Positions 1 to 6,629 of a stretch of 22,548 bases of DNA are shown here, piece by piece. Location: assembly GCA_016932375.1 (NCBI GenBank), contig JAFGDA010000059.1, forward strand, positions 1 to 22,548, read 5' to 3'. Source of the DNA: Actinomycetota bacterium (GTDB lineage Bacteria > Actinomycetota > Humimicrobiia > Humimicrobiales > Humimicrobiaceae). Under the pieces are notes generated by a model that had not been told where the DNA came from, ran no database searches, and saw only the letters and a program-made list of their open reading frames with translations. Numbering within the stretch: the first letter of the stretch is position 1; the number at the start of each line of letters is the position of its first letter. The translations under genes were made by a program, and so were the position numbers.

Positions 1-377
1 TGAATGTCCTCTTTAAGCTCTTCCGGGGCATTCATATAAGAATCAAAAACAATCTGATAAAGCAATGGGTCTTCCCTTCCCATTTTTAATTTTATCAAAC
101 CTCTTTGAAGCAATCTGTCAAAAATATCTGCAGGCAGATTTACTTTTTCTTCTTCAAGTTTTTCTGCAAATTTATTAACAGCATATTCCAGGATATATAA
201 ATAAATCTCTTTTTTGCTGCTGAAGAAATAAAATAATGTACCTTTCGGTACACCGGCTCTTTTGACCATAATGTTTGTTGAGGCCTTTGTATAACCATTT
301 TTCGCAAATTCCTTCATGCAGGCATTTAAAATTGCTCTCTTTTTATCTTCAGGTATTTTTTCAAAATAATCAGCCAT
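1..377 (-). CDS. TetR/AcrR-family transcriptional regulator (partial, C-terminus outside window)
   Basis: The N-terminal 125 residues of a TetR-family DNA-binding repressor are visible; the ligand-binding C-terminal part runs off the left edge. The start is the ATG whose complement is at 375-377, preceded by an AGGAAAG ribosome site. Residues about 11-60 form the TetR helix-turn-helix domain: an opening helix (RAILNACMKEFAKNGYTKAS), the recognition region (VKRAGVPKGTLFYFF) and the following SSKKEIYLYIL. The gene lies 24 nt downstream of the serine hydrolase stop on the same strand, so the two are probably one transcript. A TetR-style palindrome at 2157-2182 sits on the start point of that transcript, so I infer autoregulation and control of the hydrolase. 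The inducer cannot be read from what is visible. The family call is firm. Confidence 0.93.
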   Translation of the reverse strand, partial: MADYFEKIPEDKKRAILNACMKEFAKNGYTKASTNIMVKRAGVPKGTLFYFFSSKKEIYLYILEYAVNKFAEKLEEEKVNLPADIFDRLLQRGLIKLKMGREDPLLYQIVFDSYMNAPEELKEDI

Positions 378-401
378 TCAAATCTTTCCTATGCTTTCAA
401 A

Positions 402-2126
402 TCAGTACTGTATTACCCGGTCAGTTGATTTTCTCCCTTTATAATTATAAACGCCTGTTACACCAGTTTCCTCAACAGTGATTTCGTCGCCTTTAAAGGT
501 CAAAACCCATTTTCCTGTCGCACAATAACCAATAAGCTCATATTCAATGACAAAAGTATCAGGTGCTGACCAGTAACCATATGCTGCATAGGTATCACCA
601 TTTGATTCAGATAATCTATATACACTATCCATCCCCACCTGGTATTTTACAATATCTTTTTGTTTGGCTGTATAGCTGAACTCTGCATAATCCTTATCCG
701 GGTCAAAAACAAGTTTAAAATGATTATAATTCCATGGATTTGAATCAAGCAAATAAGTTTTGCCTGATATTTCTTCGGCAATTTCCGGTAGAACCTGCAC
801 CTGTCCGGGCTTTATATCAAGTTGAGGGGGTTCTGATAGTGATGCAAGTTTATTCTGGGCAGTGCTATTTACAGGAAGCGGTTCATCGGAAACCACAGAG
901 GGTATGATATATTTATTCAGCATTGTTGCCGGAAGGAAGACATCTATTCCGCTTAATTTACCTGTGAAGACAACCAGCAGGTTTTTTCCAGGCACAATCA
1001 TAATATATTGTCCGCCTGTACCTACAGCAGAATACATGCCGGATTTATCAAGCCACCATTGATAACCATAACCATCTGCAAACGGCCTGATAAGGTTTGA
1101 TGACATCCATGCTCCTCCACTTGTCATATAATCTACCCTGCCTTCATCATTGTATATATACCTGTATTTCTTTGGAAAACTATATGCTGTCAAAGATTCC
1201 TCTATCCATGTGGAGGGAACTAACTGTTGCCTGTCCCATTTGCCTTTTTGTAAATACAGGAGTCCTATCTTTGCCATATCATCCGGCTTAAGCCACATCC
1301 TGGCAAATCCCATATATATTCCCTGTGGGCTTTTTTCCCATCGTACATCTTTAATTCCCATCGGGTCAAATAGATACTTCCTGGCAAATGATAAGGTGTC
1401 CATTCCTGTGGTTTCGCTGATTATTGCTGAAAGCAGAAAGGAAGCCATATTACTATAGTCAAAACGGGTACCCGGGTCTGCTTCAAAAGGTAAATTTAAA
1501 ATATATTCTGTCCAGTCCCCATCCGTAGCCTGCCAATCAAACAACCCTTTATACTCATACCATTGGTCATCCTGGCTATGCAGACCCGTCTGCATAGTTA
1601 AAAGGTCTTTAAGAGTTAACTTATTTATCCTCTTGTCAGTGTTTCCAATATTTTCATCATCAAAAATATCCATTATTGGAATATCAACACTTTTAATGTA
1701 TCCCTGGTCAATAGCAATTCCAATAAGGGCTGACATTATGCTTTTTGTACAGGACTGGATAATATGTACTGTATCTTTTGGAAAGAGCGGGTTAAAATAG
1801 ATTTCCGAGACAATATAACCATTACGAATGATTGTTACCGAATCAATTAATATATTTTTATTTTCCGATCTTTTTTCTTCGTAGAATTCAACCATTTCAA
1901 GGATTTTACCCGAGTCCATTCCCTGTTCTTCGGGAGTTGATTGCTCCCATCCCTGAGTTGGCCAATAGTCAGGACTGATAGTATTATAGACTATAGATTT
2001 CATTTGAGGTTTATAATTTGTATAGACGATTCCCAGACATTCTATAAATAGTATGAACAAAATGAATGATGATATTGTTATTCCTGTTATCTTGAGAATC
2101 TTTTTAAATGTTCTTTTTCCTCTCAT
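402..2126 (-). CDS. Membrane-anchored serine beta-lactamase-like hydrolase (class C / penicillin-binding-protein fold)
   Basis: A 574-residue protein of the beta-lactamase/transpeptidase-like (Pfam Beta-lactamase) family. Residues 10-32 form one hydrophobic N-terminal helix, so the catalytic domain is probably anchored outside the membrane. The family motifs are present in order: the SxxK nucleophile and base as SCTK (S125, K128), the second motif YSN (224-226), and a GTGG third-motif equivalent near 369-372. After the catalytic domain, from about residue 420, there is a beta-rich C-terminal extension of the kind seen in 6-aminohexanoate-dimer hydrolase and esterase-like members. The substrate is unknown: peptidoglycan peptide, ester or amide are all possible, and resistance to beta-lactams should not be assumed. 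It is first in a two-gene unit with the TetR regulator. A GGAGAGG lies 11 nt before the ATG. A decayed copy of bases 535-729 of this gene is found at 3985-4179. Confidence 0.88.
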   Translation of the reverse strand: MRGKRTFKKILKITGITISSFILFILFIECLGIVYTNYKPQMKSIVYNTISPDYWPTQGWEQSTPEEQGMDSGKILEMVEFYEEKRSENKNILIDSVTIIRNGYIVSEIYFNPLFPKDTVHIIQSCTKSIMSALIGIAIDQGYIKSVDIPIMDIFDDENIGNTDKRINKLTLKDLLTMQTGLHSQDDQWYEYKGLFDWQATDGDWTEYILNLPFEADPGTRFDYSNMASFLLSAIISETTGMDTLSFARKYLFDPMGIKDVRWEKSPQGIYMGFARMWLKPDDMAKIGLLYLQKGKWDRQQLVPSTWIEESLTAYSFPKKYRYIYNDEGRVDYMTSGGAWMSSNLIRPFADGYGYQWWLDKSGMYSAVGTGGQYIMIVPGKNLLVVFTGKLSGIDVFLPATMLNKYIIPSVVSDEPLPVNSTAQNKLASLSEPPQLDIKPGQVQVLPEIAEEISGKTYLLDSNPWNYNHFKLVFDPDKDYAEFSYTAKQKDIVKYQVGMDSVYRLSESNGDTYAAYGYWSAPDTFVIEYELIGYCATGKWVLTFKGDEITVEETGVTGVYNYKGRKSTDRVIQY

Positions 2127-2156
2127 AAAGCATCTGGCCTCTCCAGGTATTTAATA

Positions 2157-2182
2157 AATTACTGACCAAGTGGTCAGTAATT
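2157..2182. promoter_or_regulatory. Palindromic operator, probably for the TetR-family regulator at 1-377
   Basis: A perfect inverted repeat: left arm AATTACTGACC (2157-2167), 4-nt centre AAGT, right arm GGTCAGTAATT (2172-2182). The core TGACC-N4-GGTCA is typical of TetR/AcrR-family operators. It lies immediately downstream of the -10 box of the minus-strand promoter at 2186-2214, so it covers the transcription start, and bound repressor would block initiation. The binding protein is inferred from the adjacent regulator, not shown. Confidence 0.8.
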
Positions 2183-2185
2183 AGA

Positions 2186-2214
2186 ATATTATATTTATGG
2201 GCTCAATATGTCAA
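2186..2214 (-). promoter_or_regulatory. Sigma-70-type promoter of the hydrolase-tetR unit
   Basis: On the minus strand, a perfect -35 TTGACA (2214-2209) is followed by a 17-nt spacer and a -10 TAATAT (2191-2186). The predicted start is near 2179, inside the palindrome at 2157-2182, about 50 nt upstream of the hydrolase ATG. Confidence 0.8.
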
Positions 2215-2225
2215 CAGCTAATTAA

Positions 2226-2345
2226 TACTTTGCCTTAATAAATGAGGCCATGAAGGAAAGCTTCAAACCGGAGTTCTTAAACCGTGTGGACAATACTATA
2301 ATATTTCACAAGCTGGGGATGAAGGAATTTGAAAATAACAACTAA
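2226..2345 (+). pseudogene. Remnant of a Clp-family (ClpB/ClpC) AAA+ ATPase, end of second ATPase domain
   Basis: An open stretch of 39 codons after a stop at 2223-2225, ending in TAA at 2343-2345. It reads EAMKESFKPEFLNRVDNTII followed by FHKLGMKEFENNN. The segment FKPEFLNRVD..IIFHKL matches the well-known FRPEFLNRIDEIIVFHPL block late in the second ATPase domain of ClpB/ClpC. Nothing upstream carries the Walker motifs of such a protein, and the reading frame ends long before the usual C-terminus. It is therefore a fragment left by deletion or rearrangement. The neighbouring genes have no connection to Clp function. Confidence 0.72.
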
Positions 2346-2402
2346 AGATTGTCAAGATATGTTTAATGTCCCGGAAAGAGCTGCAAGAAACTATCCCGGT
2401 GA

Positions 2403-2498
2403 ATTGGTCATTATAATTATGAAGATATTTATTATAAAGCATATCAAGATGTACTTTTAGAGTTAGAAAAAATAAATCCAGAGTCCAGTGATCCATAA
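2403..2498 (+). pseudogene. Possible tail of an unidentified coding sequence
   Basis: From a stop at 2400-2402 to TAA at 2496-2498 there are 31 codons. Their composition (NYEDIYYKAYQDVLLELEKI, then NPESSDP) looks like a helical protein C-terminus rather than random AT-rich DNA. A different frame just upstream (about 2346-2399) also looks protein-like (NVPERAARNYPGELV), so one frameshifted remnant may be involved. I do not recognise the family. There is no start codon with a ribosome site, and the stretch lies between the Clp scrap and the intact DUF4143 ATPase. Evidence is weak. Confidence 0.28.
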
Positions 2499-2517
2499 GG
2501 AAATTTTTATGATAAAT

Positions 2518-3651
2518 TTAAAGAATGTCTTCAAGGTCCCTTATTGCTGATTCAATGGGGAGTACTTTAATACCATCTATATACAGGTTTTTTTGTCCCC
2601 CGTATATAAAAAAAGCCTCAGCAGACGGATAATCTGTTAAAAACGCCCTAAGGCCTGAAAGCATCCCGGATGATACACTGCCCCGGCGTTTTATTTCAAA
2701 TGCTTTAATCCCTCTTTTACCGTAAAGTATAAAATCTACTTCCAGGCCTCCCGCTGTTCTCCAGTAATAAATATTATACCCTAATCTATAATAATCATTT
2801 ATTGCCCTTAGCTCCTGAAGGAAAATACTCTCAAATGCAATACCCTCTGCTTCTTCCGGAGAATCAAGTGGTCCCATGGGTCTAACTGTCCTGTATACAC
2901 CGGTGTCGAAAAAATAAAATTTCGGGTGCCTTACAACTCTTCTTTTTGCTTTTCGTGTAAAAACAGGAATGCGGAGACCTATTAAAAGATCTTCAAGGAT
3001 GCTGAAATAATTTTCAACAACTTTTCTTTCCACCGAGCATTCACGGGATACTTCGGAAATGTTAAGTACAGAGCCCTGGGATAAGCTTGCCGCCTCAAGG
3101 AATCTGGCAAAAGCGCCCAGATTCCTGGTAAGCCCCTCCTGGAGGACTTCTTCCTGCAGGTAAGTCTTTATATAACTTTCCAGGTATGCCTCCGGGTCAT
3201 CTTCCATATAAACAGAAGGAAGAAAACCATATTTTAAAGAATGCTCCAGTTTAAAATTTTTACCCAGCTCTGCTGCAGTCAATGGATACATGAAATATGT
3301 TAGCGCTCTTCCCGCCAGGAGATTCTGTCCTTTTCTCCTTATCTTTCGGGCACTGGAACCAGTAAGTATAAATTTATATCCCATATTTTCAATAAGCCTG
3401 TGCACTTCATTTAATATTAAAGGCACTTTTTGTACTTCATCTATAATTATCCAGTCTTTAAAATCATCCGGTATATAATCTTCCAGTCTTTGAGGATCAG
3501 CAAGCAACTCATTGAATACCCTGGATTCCAGCAGGTCGATATATATTGCAAGCGGAAAGGACTTTTTGACCCAGGTGGTCTTACCGGTTCCTCTGGGACC
3601 AAAAAGAAAAAAACTTTTATTTTCCGGTGCATTTATTATTCTGGAATACAT
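2518..3651 (-). CDS. AAA-family ATPase with DUF4143 C-terminal domain
   Basis: A 377-residue, full-length member of the ATP-binding AAA_14/DUF4143 family. Walker A is GPRGTGKT (18-25), Walker B is WIIIDE (67-72), and a sensor-like LTGSS is at 96-100. The middle region (about 170-250) is helical with a winged-helix character. The C-terminal DUF4143 part (about 255-377) has an E304-x-D306 ... E319-I-K321 pattern reminiscent of a PD-(D/E)XK nuclease fold. The biological role of this family is not settled; proteins of this type are often present in several scattered copies and resemble selfish or accessory genes. A second, truncated copy of the same C-terminal domain lies at 3716-3967 on the other strand. 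The promoter sits so close to the ATG that the mRNA may be leaderless. Confidence 0.88.
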   Translation of the reverse strand: MYSRIINAPENKSFFLFGPRGTGKTTWVKKSFPLAIYIDLLESRVFNELLADPQRLEDYIPDDFKDWIIIDEVQKVPLILNEVHRLIENMGYKFILTGSSARKIRRKGQNLLAGRALTYFMYPLTAAELGKNFKLEHSLKYGFLPSVYMEDDPEAYLESYIKTYLQEEVLQEGLTRNLGAFARFLEAASLSQGSVLNISEVSRECSVERKVVENYFSILEDLLIGLRIPVFTRKAKRRVVRHPKFYFFDTGVYRTVRPMGPLDSPEEAEGIAFESIFLQELRAINDYYRLGYNIYYWRTAGGLEVDFILYGKRGIKAFEIKRRGSVSSGMLSGLRAFLTDYPSAEAFFIYGGQKNLYIDGIKVLPIESAIRDLEDIL

Positions 3652-3652
3652 G

Positions 3653-3690
3653 ATTCCATTTTACACTAATAAATGGAATTTTCAATTCCA
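3653..3690 (-). promoter_or_regulatory. Promoter of the DUF4143 ATPase, overlapped by nested inverted repeats
   Basis: On the minus strand, TTGAAA (3685-3680), a 16-nt spacer and TAAAAT (3663-3658) form a plausible promoter. The -10 box ends only 6 nt before the ATG at 3651. Two inverted repeats cover it: ATTCCATTT (3653-3661) with AAATGGAAT (3671-3679), and TGGAATT (3674-3680) with AATTCCA (3684-3690). Three TGGAAT half-sites therefore straddle the -35 and -10 boxes, as in an operator. The binding protein is unknown. Confidence 0.55.
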
Positions 3691-3715
3691 GATATAATAT
3701 CTTTCGCATTCTTAA

Positions 3716-3967
3716 AAATATTTTCCCCAGGGTGCGGTTTCCATCAATTTCTGGAGGACCCTGGATAAGGCGGAAGTGGATTTTATAATATCAGCGGGAG
3801 ATAATCACATTCCGCTGGAAGTAAAATACAAATCCATGAAATCAACGGAAATCGGCAGATCGTTAAGGAGCTTTATAAAAAAATACAGCCCCAAAAAAGC
3901 TCTTATGGTAAACCTTGATTATAATAGTTCCATAAAAATAATTAATAAATATTATTGGTTCAAATAA
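3716..3967 (+). pseudogene. C-terminal fragment of a second AAA/DUF4143 ATPase
   Basis: Open from 3716 (after a stop at 3713-3715) to TAA at 3965-3967, 83 codons. It contains the DUF4143 signature INFWRTLDKAEVDFII followed by IPLEVKYKS, equivalent to YYWRTAGGLEVDFILY and FEIKRR in the intact gene at 2518-3651. It lacks the ATPase half entirely, has no proper start (only an internal GTG at 3776) and lies on the opposite strand to the intact gene. It differs enough in sequence to be a separate paralogue rather than a recent copy. Its end is 17 nt from the start of the duplicated hydrolase fragment, so a recombination boundary lies here. Confidence 0.75.
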
Positions 3968-3984
3968 CCTTAGAAATTCTACTT

Positions 3985-4179
3985 AGCTCATATTCAATAA
4001 TAAAAGTATCAGGGGCTGACTAGTTACCGTATGCTGCGCAGGTATCACCATTGGATTCAGATAATCTATACACACTGTCTATCCCCACCTGGTATTTTAC
4101 AATATCTTTTTGTTTGGCTGTATAGCTGAACTCTGTATAATCCTTACCCTAATCAAAAACAAGTTTAAGATTATTATAA
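3985..4179 (-). pseudogene. Decayed duplicate of the 3' part of the serine hydrolase gene
   Basis: Bases 3985-4179 align without a gap to 535-729 inside the hydrolase gene, at a constant offset of 3450. I count about 19 differences in 195 bases (roughly 90% identity), including a long identical run around 4081-4124. In the reading frame of the parent gene the copy has two TAG stops: one at 4020-4022 where the parent has Trp, and one at 4149-4151 where it has Pro. The copy matches only part of the C-terminal region and is bounded by unrelated sequence on both sides. It is a non-coding remnant of a duplicated or second paralogous hydrolase gene. Confidence 0.9.
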
Positions 4180-4233
4180 CAGCCCTTGCTGAACTCTATT
4201 TTGGCCACAGAAAATTACAGGAATATGTTTATT

Positions 4234-6321
4234 CTAAGATAATCTTATATGTCTCAAGCGAAGCGAATTGCTTACCACTGAAATACTGCTGAAAGCCATG
4301 GCGGCAGCTCCAAACATGGGATTTACCTGTATTCCAAAAGCAGGATAAAGCGCTCCTGCAGCTACAGGTATCAGGACCAGGTTATAGAAAAAGGCCCAGA
4401 AAAGATTCTGGCGTATGATCCTTACAGTATTCCTGGAAAGTATTATTGCTTTCAACACACCATTAAGGTCACCTTTTATCAGGGTTATATCGCTTGATTC
4501 CATTGCTATGTCCGTACCTGTTCCAATGGCTATCCCCACATCTGATTGTGCGAGGGCTGGCGCATCATTGATTCCATCACCAACCATGGCGACAACTTCC
4601 CCCATGTCCTCGAGTTTTTTAATCTCTTCAACCTTCCTGCCCGGCAAAACACCGGATATTATGGTATCAAAGCCAGCCTGCCTGCCGACGGTCTCCGCAG
4701 TATTTTTATTATCACCGGTAATCATTATGACATTCAGGCCCATCGATTTTAAGCTGCCAATGACTCCCTGTGCTTCCGGTTTCAGGCTGTCTGCAACTGA
4801 AATAATGCCTGCCGCCATACCATTAACCGATATGAATAAAGGAGTATGTCCCCTCAAAGCAAGGGAAGAGGCTTTCTCCTTCAAGGTGCCCGTATCTATC
4901 CCGTTTTCCTCCAAAAATGCACTGTTTCCCTTGAGTATCCTTGATCCTTCAACCCTTGATTCTATACCTTTCCCGGGATATGATTTAAATCCAGCGGGAT
5001 GGCTCAATTTCAAGCCAGCATTGCGCGCCCTTTCCACAACAGCCCTGCCAAGAGGATGTTCGGAATATAATTCCGAGCTGGCTGCAAGCCTGAGGAGTTC
5101 TTCGGGGTTCCTGGCCTGCCCGTTACCGGCAACTATTATTTCCTTTACTTCAGGCCTGCCTTCGGTTATGGTTCCAGTTTTATCAAATACTATGGAAGTT
5201 AACCTGCCGGCAGATTCAAGACTTGCTGCATTCTTTATAAGGATCCCGTTTTCGGCACCATGTCCGGTTCCTACGATTATTGCAGTAGGCGTAGCAAGCC
5301 CCAGTGCACAGGGGCATGCTATTATAAGGACCGATACAAATCTTACAAGCGCAAAAGTCACTGAAGGTTCCGGACCCCATATGATCCATGCAGCAAGCGT
5401 GATCACTGCTACTGCTAAGACTGCCGGTACAAAATAAGAGGCAGCTTTATCTGCAAGCCTCTGGATGGGGGCTTTGGAAGCCTGGGCTTCTTCCACCATT
5501 TCTATTATTCTTGAAAGGAATGTGTCTTTTCCCACCCTGGTAGCCCTGAATTTAAATGTACCGCTTATATTTATGGTAGAACCGGTTACCTCATCCCCCG
5601 CCTTCCTGTCTGCAGGAATAGGTTCACCCGAAATCATTGATTCATCTATTGAAGAATACCCTTCCAGTATTTCACCATCTACTGGAATTTTTTCCCCGGG
5701 CCTAACAAGTATGATGTCACCGGTTTTTACCTGTTCGACAGGTACCTCCATTATCTCTGAGTCCTTTATTACAGAGGCATATCTTGCCTGGAGGTTCAAT
5801 AATTTCCTGAGGGCGCTCGATGCCCTTCCCTTTGCTTTAAATTCAAAAAACCTGCCAAGCAGGATAAGTACGATTATCATTGCAGCAGTATCAAAATAAA
5901 TATGGGGTTCTATCCCTCTTGACATGAAAAAATCCGGGAAGAATGCAACAGCAGTACTGTACAGGAAAGCCGAGAGGGTTCCCACTGCTATAAGGGTATT
6001 CATGTCTGCCAGCCGGTATTTAAAAACCGATACCAGCCCCTGATAAAACCCGGAGCCTGCCCATACCTGTACGGGAAGAGCAAAAATAAAAATTATTGGA
6101 TACCTTACCCCGATTGATAAAGAGGAAAAACCAGGTATCAGGTTCATGGAGGCAAGCATTATTATGGTAGTAAGGACTGCACCGGTGATAAGCTTCTGGA
6201 GGAGCTTTTTTTGCAGTTTTTTCTCTATTAATTCCTTTTTTTGCTCTAAGGTAAGTTTGTCAGTCATAATCAGGTTGTTGCCAGCCGGCAATTTTTTGCC
6301 TGTTTTTGAGAGATGGTCCAA
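4234..6321 (-). CDS. Copper-type P1B heavy-metal-translocating ATPase (CopA-like, no N-terminal HMA domain)
   Basis: A 695-residue P1B ATPase that exports monovalent copper (or silver) from the cytoplasm. Visible motifs are: the actuator loop SGEP (231-234), the metal-site CPC in TM6 (336-338), the phosphorylated aspartate in DKTGT (D380), the HP dipeptide (422-423), GDGINDAP (581-588), and the copper-class TM7 YN (646-647) and TM8 MAFSS (675-679). These TM7/TM8 residues favour Cu(I) over Zn/Cd. The fused N-terminal HMA domain usual in CopA is missing, but a free HMA protein is encoded 27 nt upstream in the same frame. The coordinates use a TTG start at 6321, which has no clear ribosome site. 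ATG at 6267 (residue 19) is the alternative and also lacks one. The start is uncertain; the family is not. Confidence 0.93.
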   Translation of the reverse strand: MDHLSKTGKKLPAGNNLIMTDKLTLEQKKELIEKKLQKKLLQKLITGAVLTTIIMLASMNLIPGFSSLSIGVRYPIIFIFALPVQVWAGSGFYQGLVSVFKYRLADMNTLIAVGTLSAFLYSTAVAFFPDFFMSRGIEPHIYFDTAAMIIVLILLGRFFEFKAKGRASSALRKLLNLQARYASVIKDSEIMEVPVEQVKTGDIILVRPGEKIPVDGEILEGYSSIDESMISGEPIPADRKAGDEVTGSTINISGTFKFRATRVGKDTFLSRIIEMVEEAQASKAPIQRLADKAASYFVPAVLAVAVITLAAWIIWGPEPSVTFALVRFVSVLIIACPCALGLATPTAIIVGTGHGAENGILIKNAASLESAGRLTSIVFDKTGTITEGRPEVKEIIVAGNGQARNPEELLRLAASSELYSEHPLGRAVVERARNAGLKLSHPAGFKSYPGKGIESRVEGSRILKGNSAFLEENGIDTGTLKEKASSLALRGHTPLFISVNGMAAGIISVADSLKPEAQGVIGSLKSMGLNVIMITGDNKNTAETVGRQAGFDTIISGVLPGRKVEEIKKLEDMGEVVAMVGDGINDAPALAQSDVGIAIGTGTDIAMESSDITLIKGDLNGVLKAIILSRNTVRIIRQNLFWAFFYNLVLIPVAAGALYPAFGIQVNPMFGAAAMAFSSISVVSNSLRLRHIRLS

Positions 6322-6348
6322 AAATTAAACTCAGGCTGATAAGAATTG

Positions 6349-6564
6349 TCAGGTCACAAGCTCGTAACCTATCCCCTTTATTATTTCCTCTATATGGGGA
6401 AGATTAATCTTTTCATCATCATATTCAAGGGTAACTTTCTCCGATGCAAAATTAACACTCGCATCAATTATTCCTTCAGTCCTTTTTAGTACCGTCTCTA
6501 TTTTCCTGACACAGGCTGCACATGTCATGCCTGAAACCGGGTATGTCTCTTTTATAATTGGCAT
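6349..6564 (-). CDS. HMA-domain copper-binding protein (CopZ-like)
   Basis: A 71-residue single HMA domain with the metal-binding loop GMTCAAC at residues 12-18 (C15 and C18 bind Cu(I)) and the typical C-terminal GIGYELV. It is either a free copper chaperone delivering Cu(I) to the ATPase or the detached N-terminal domain of that ATPase. A strong GGGAGGAAT ribosome site stands directly before the ATG. The ATPase begins 27 nt after its stop and in the same reading frame, so the two are translated from one mRNA and act together in copper efflux. No copper regulator (CsoR/CueR) is seen nearby. Confidence 0.92.
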   Translation of the reverse strand: MPIIKETYPVSGMTCAACVRKIETVLKRTEGIIDASVNFASEKVTLEYDDEKINLPHIEEIIKGIGYELVT

Positions 6565-6629
6565 ATTCCTCCCATAAAATCATACAGTTTTGCAATTAAG
6601 TCAAGATGCTATAAAAAAATATTAACTTT

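Noticed and set aside
2296..2496. Minus-strand 66-codon frame
   Set aside because: No ribosome site and no recognisable features; the plus strand here carries the Clp and unidentified remnants.
3985..4179. Insertion-sequence end or transposon repeat
   Set aside because: It matches the internal coding sequence of the hydrolase gene rather than a transposase or terminal repeat.
4415..5437. Long plus-strand frame of 340 codons opposite the copper ATPase
   Set aside because: It is the antisense shadow of a strongly conserved ATPase, with no ribosome site and a composition that mirrors the opposite frame.
6319..6351. TGA recoded as an amino acid joining the HMA and ATPase genes
   Set aside because: A TAA also lies in the linker, and TGA ends other intact genes here (the hydrolase, MgtC, HAD and rsmI).
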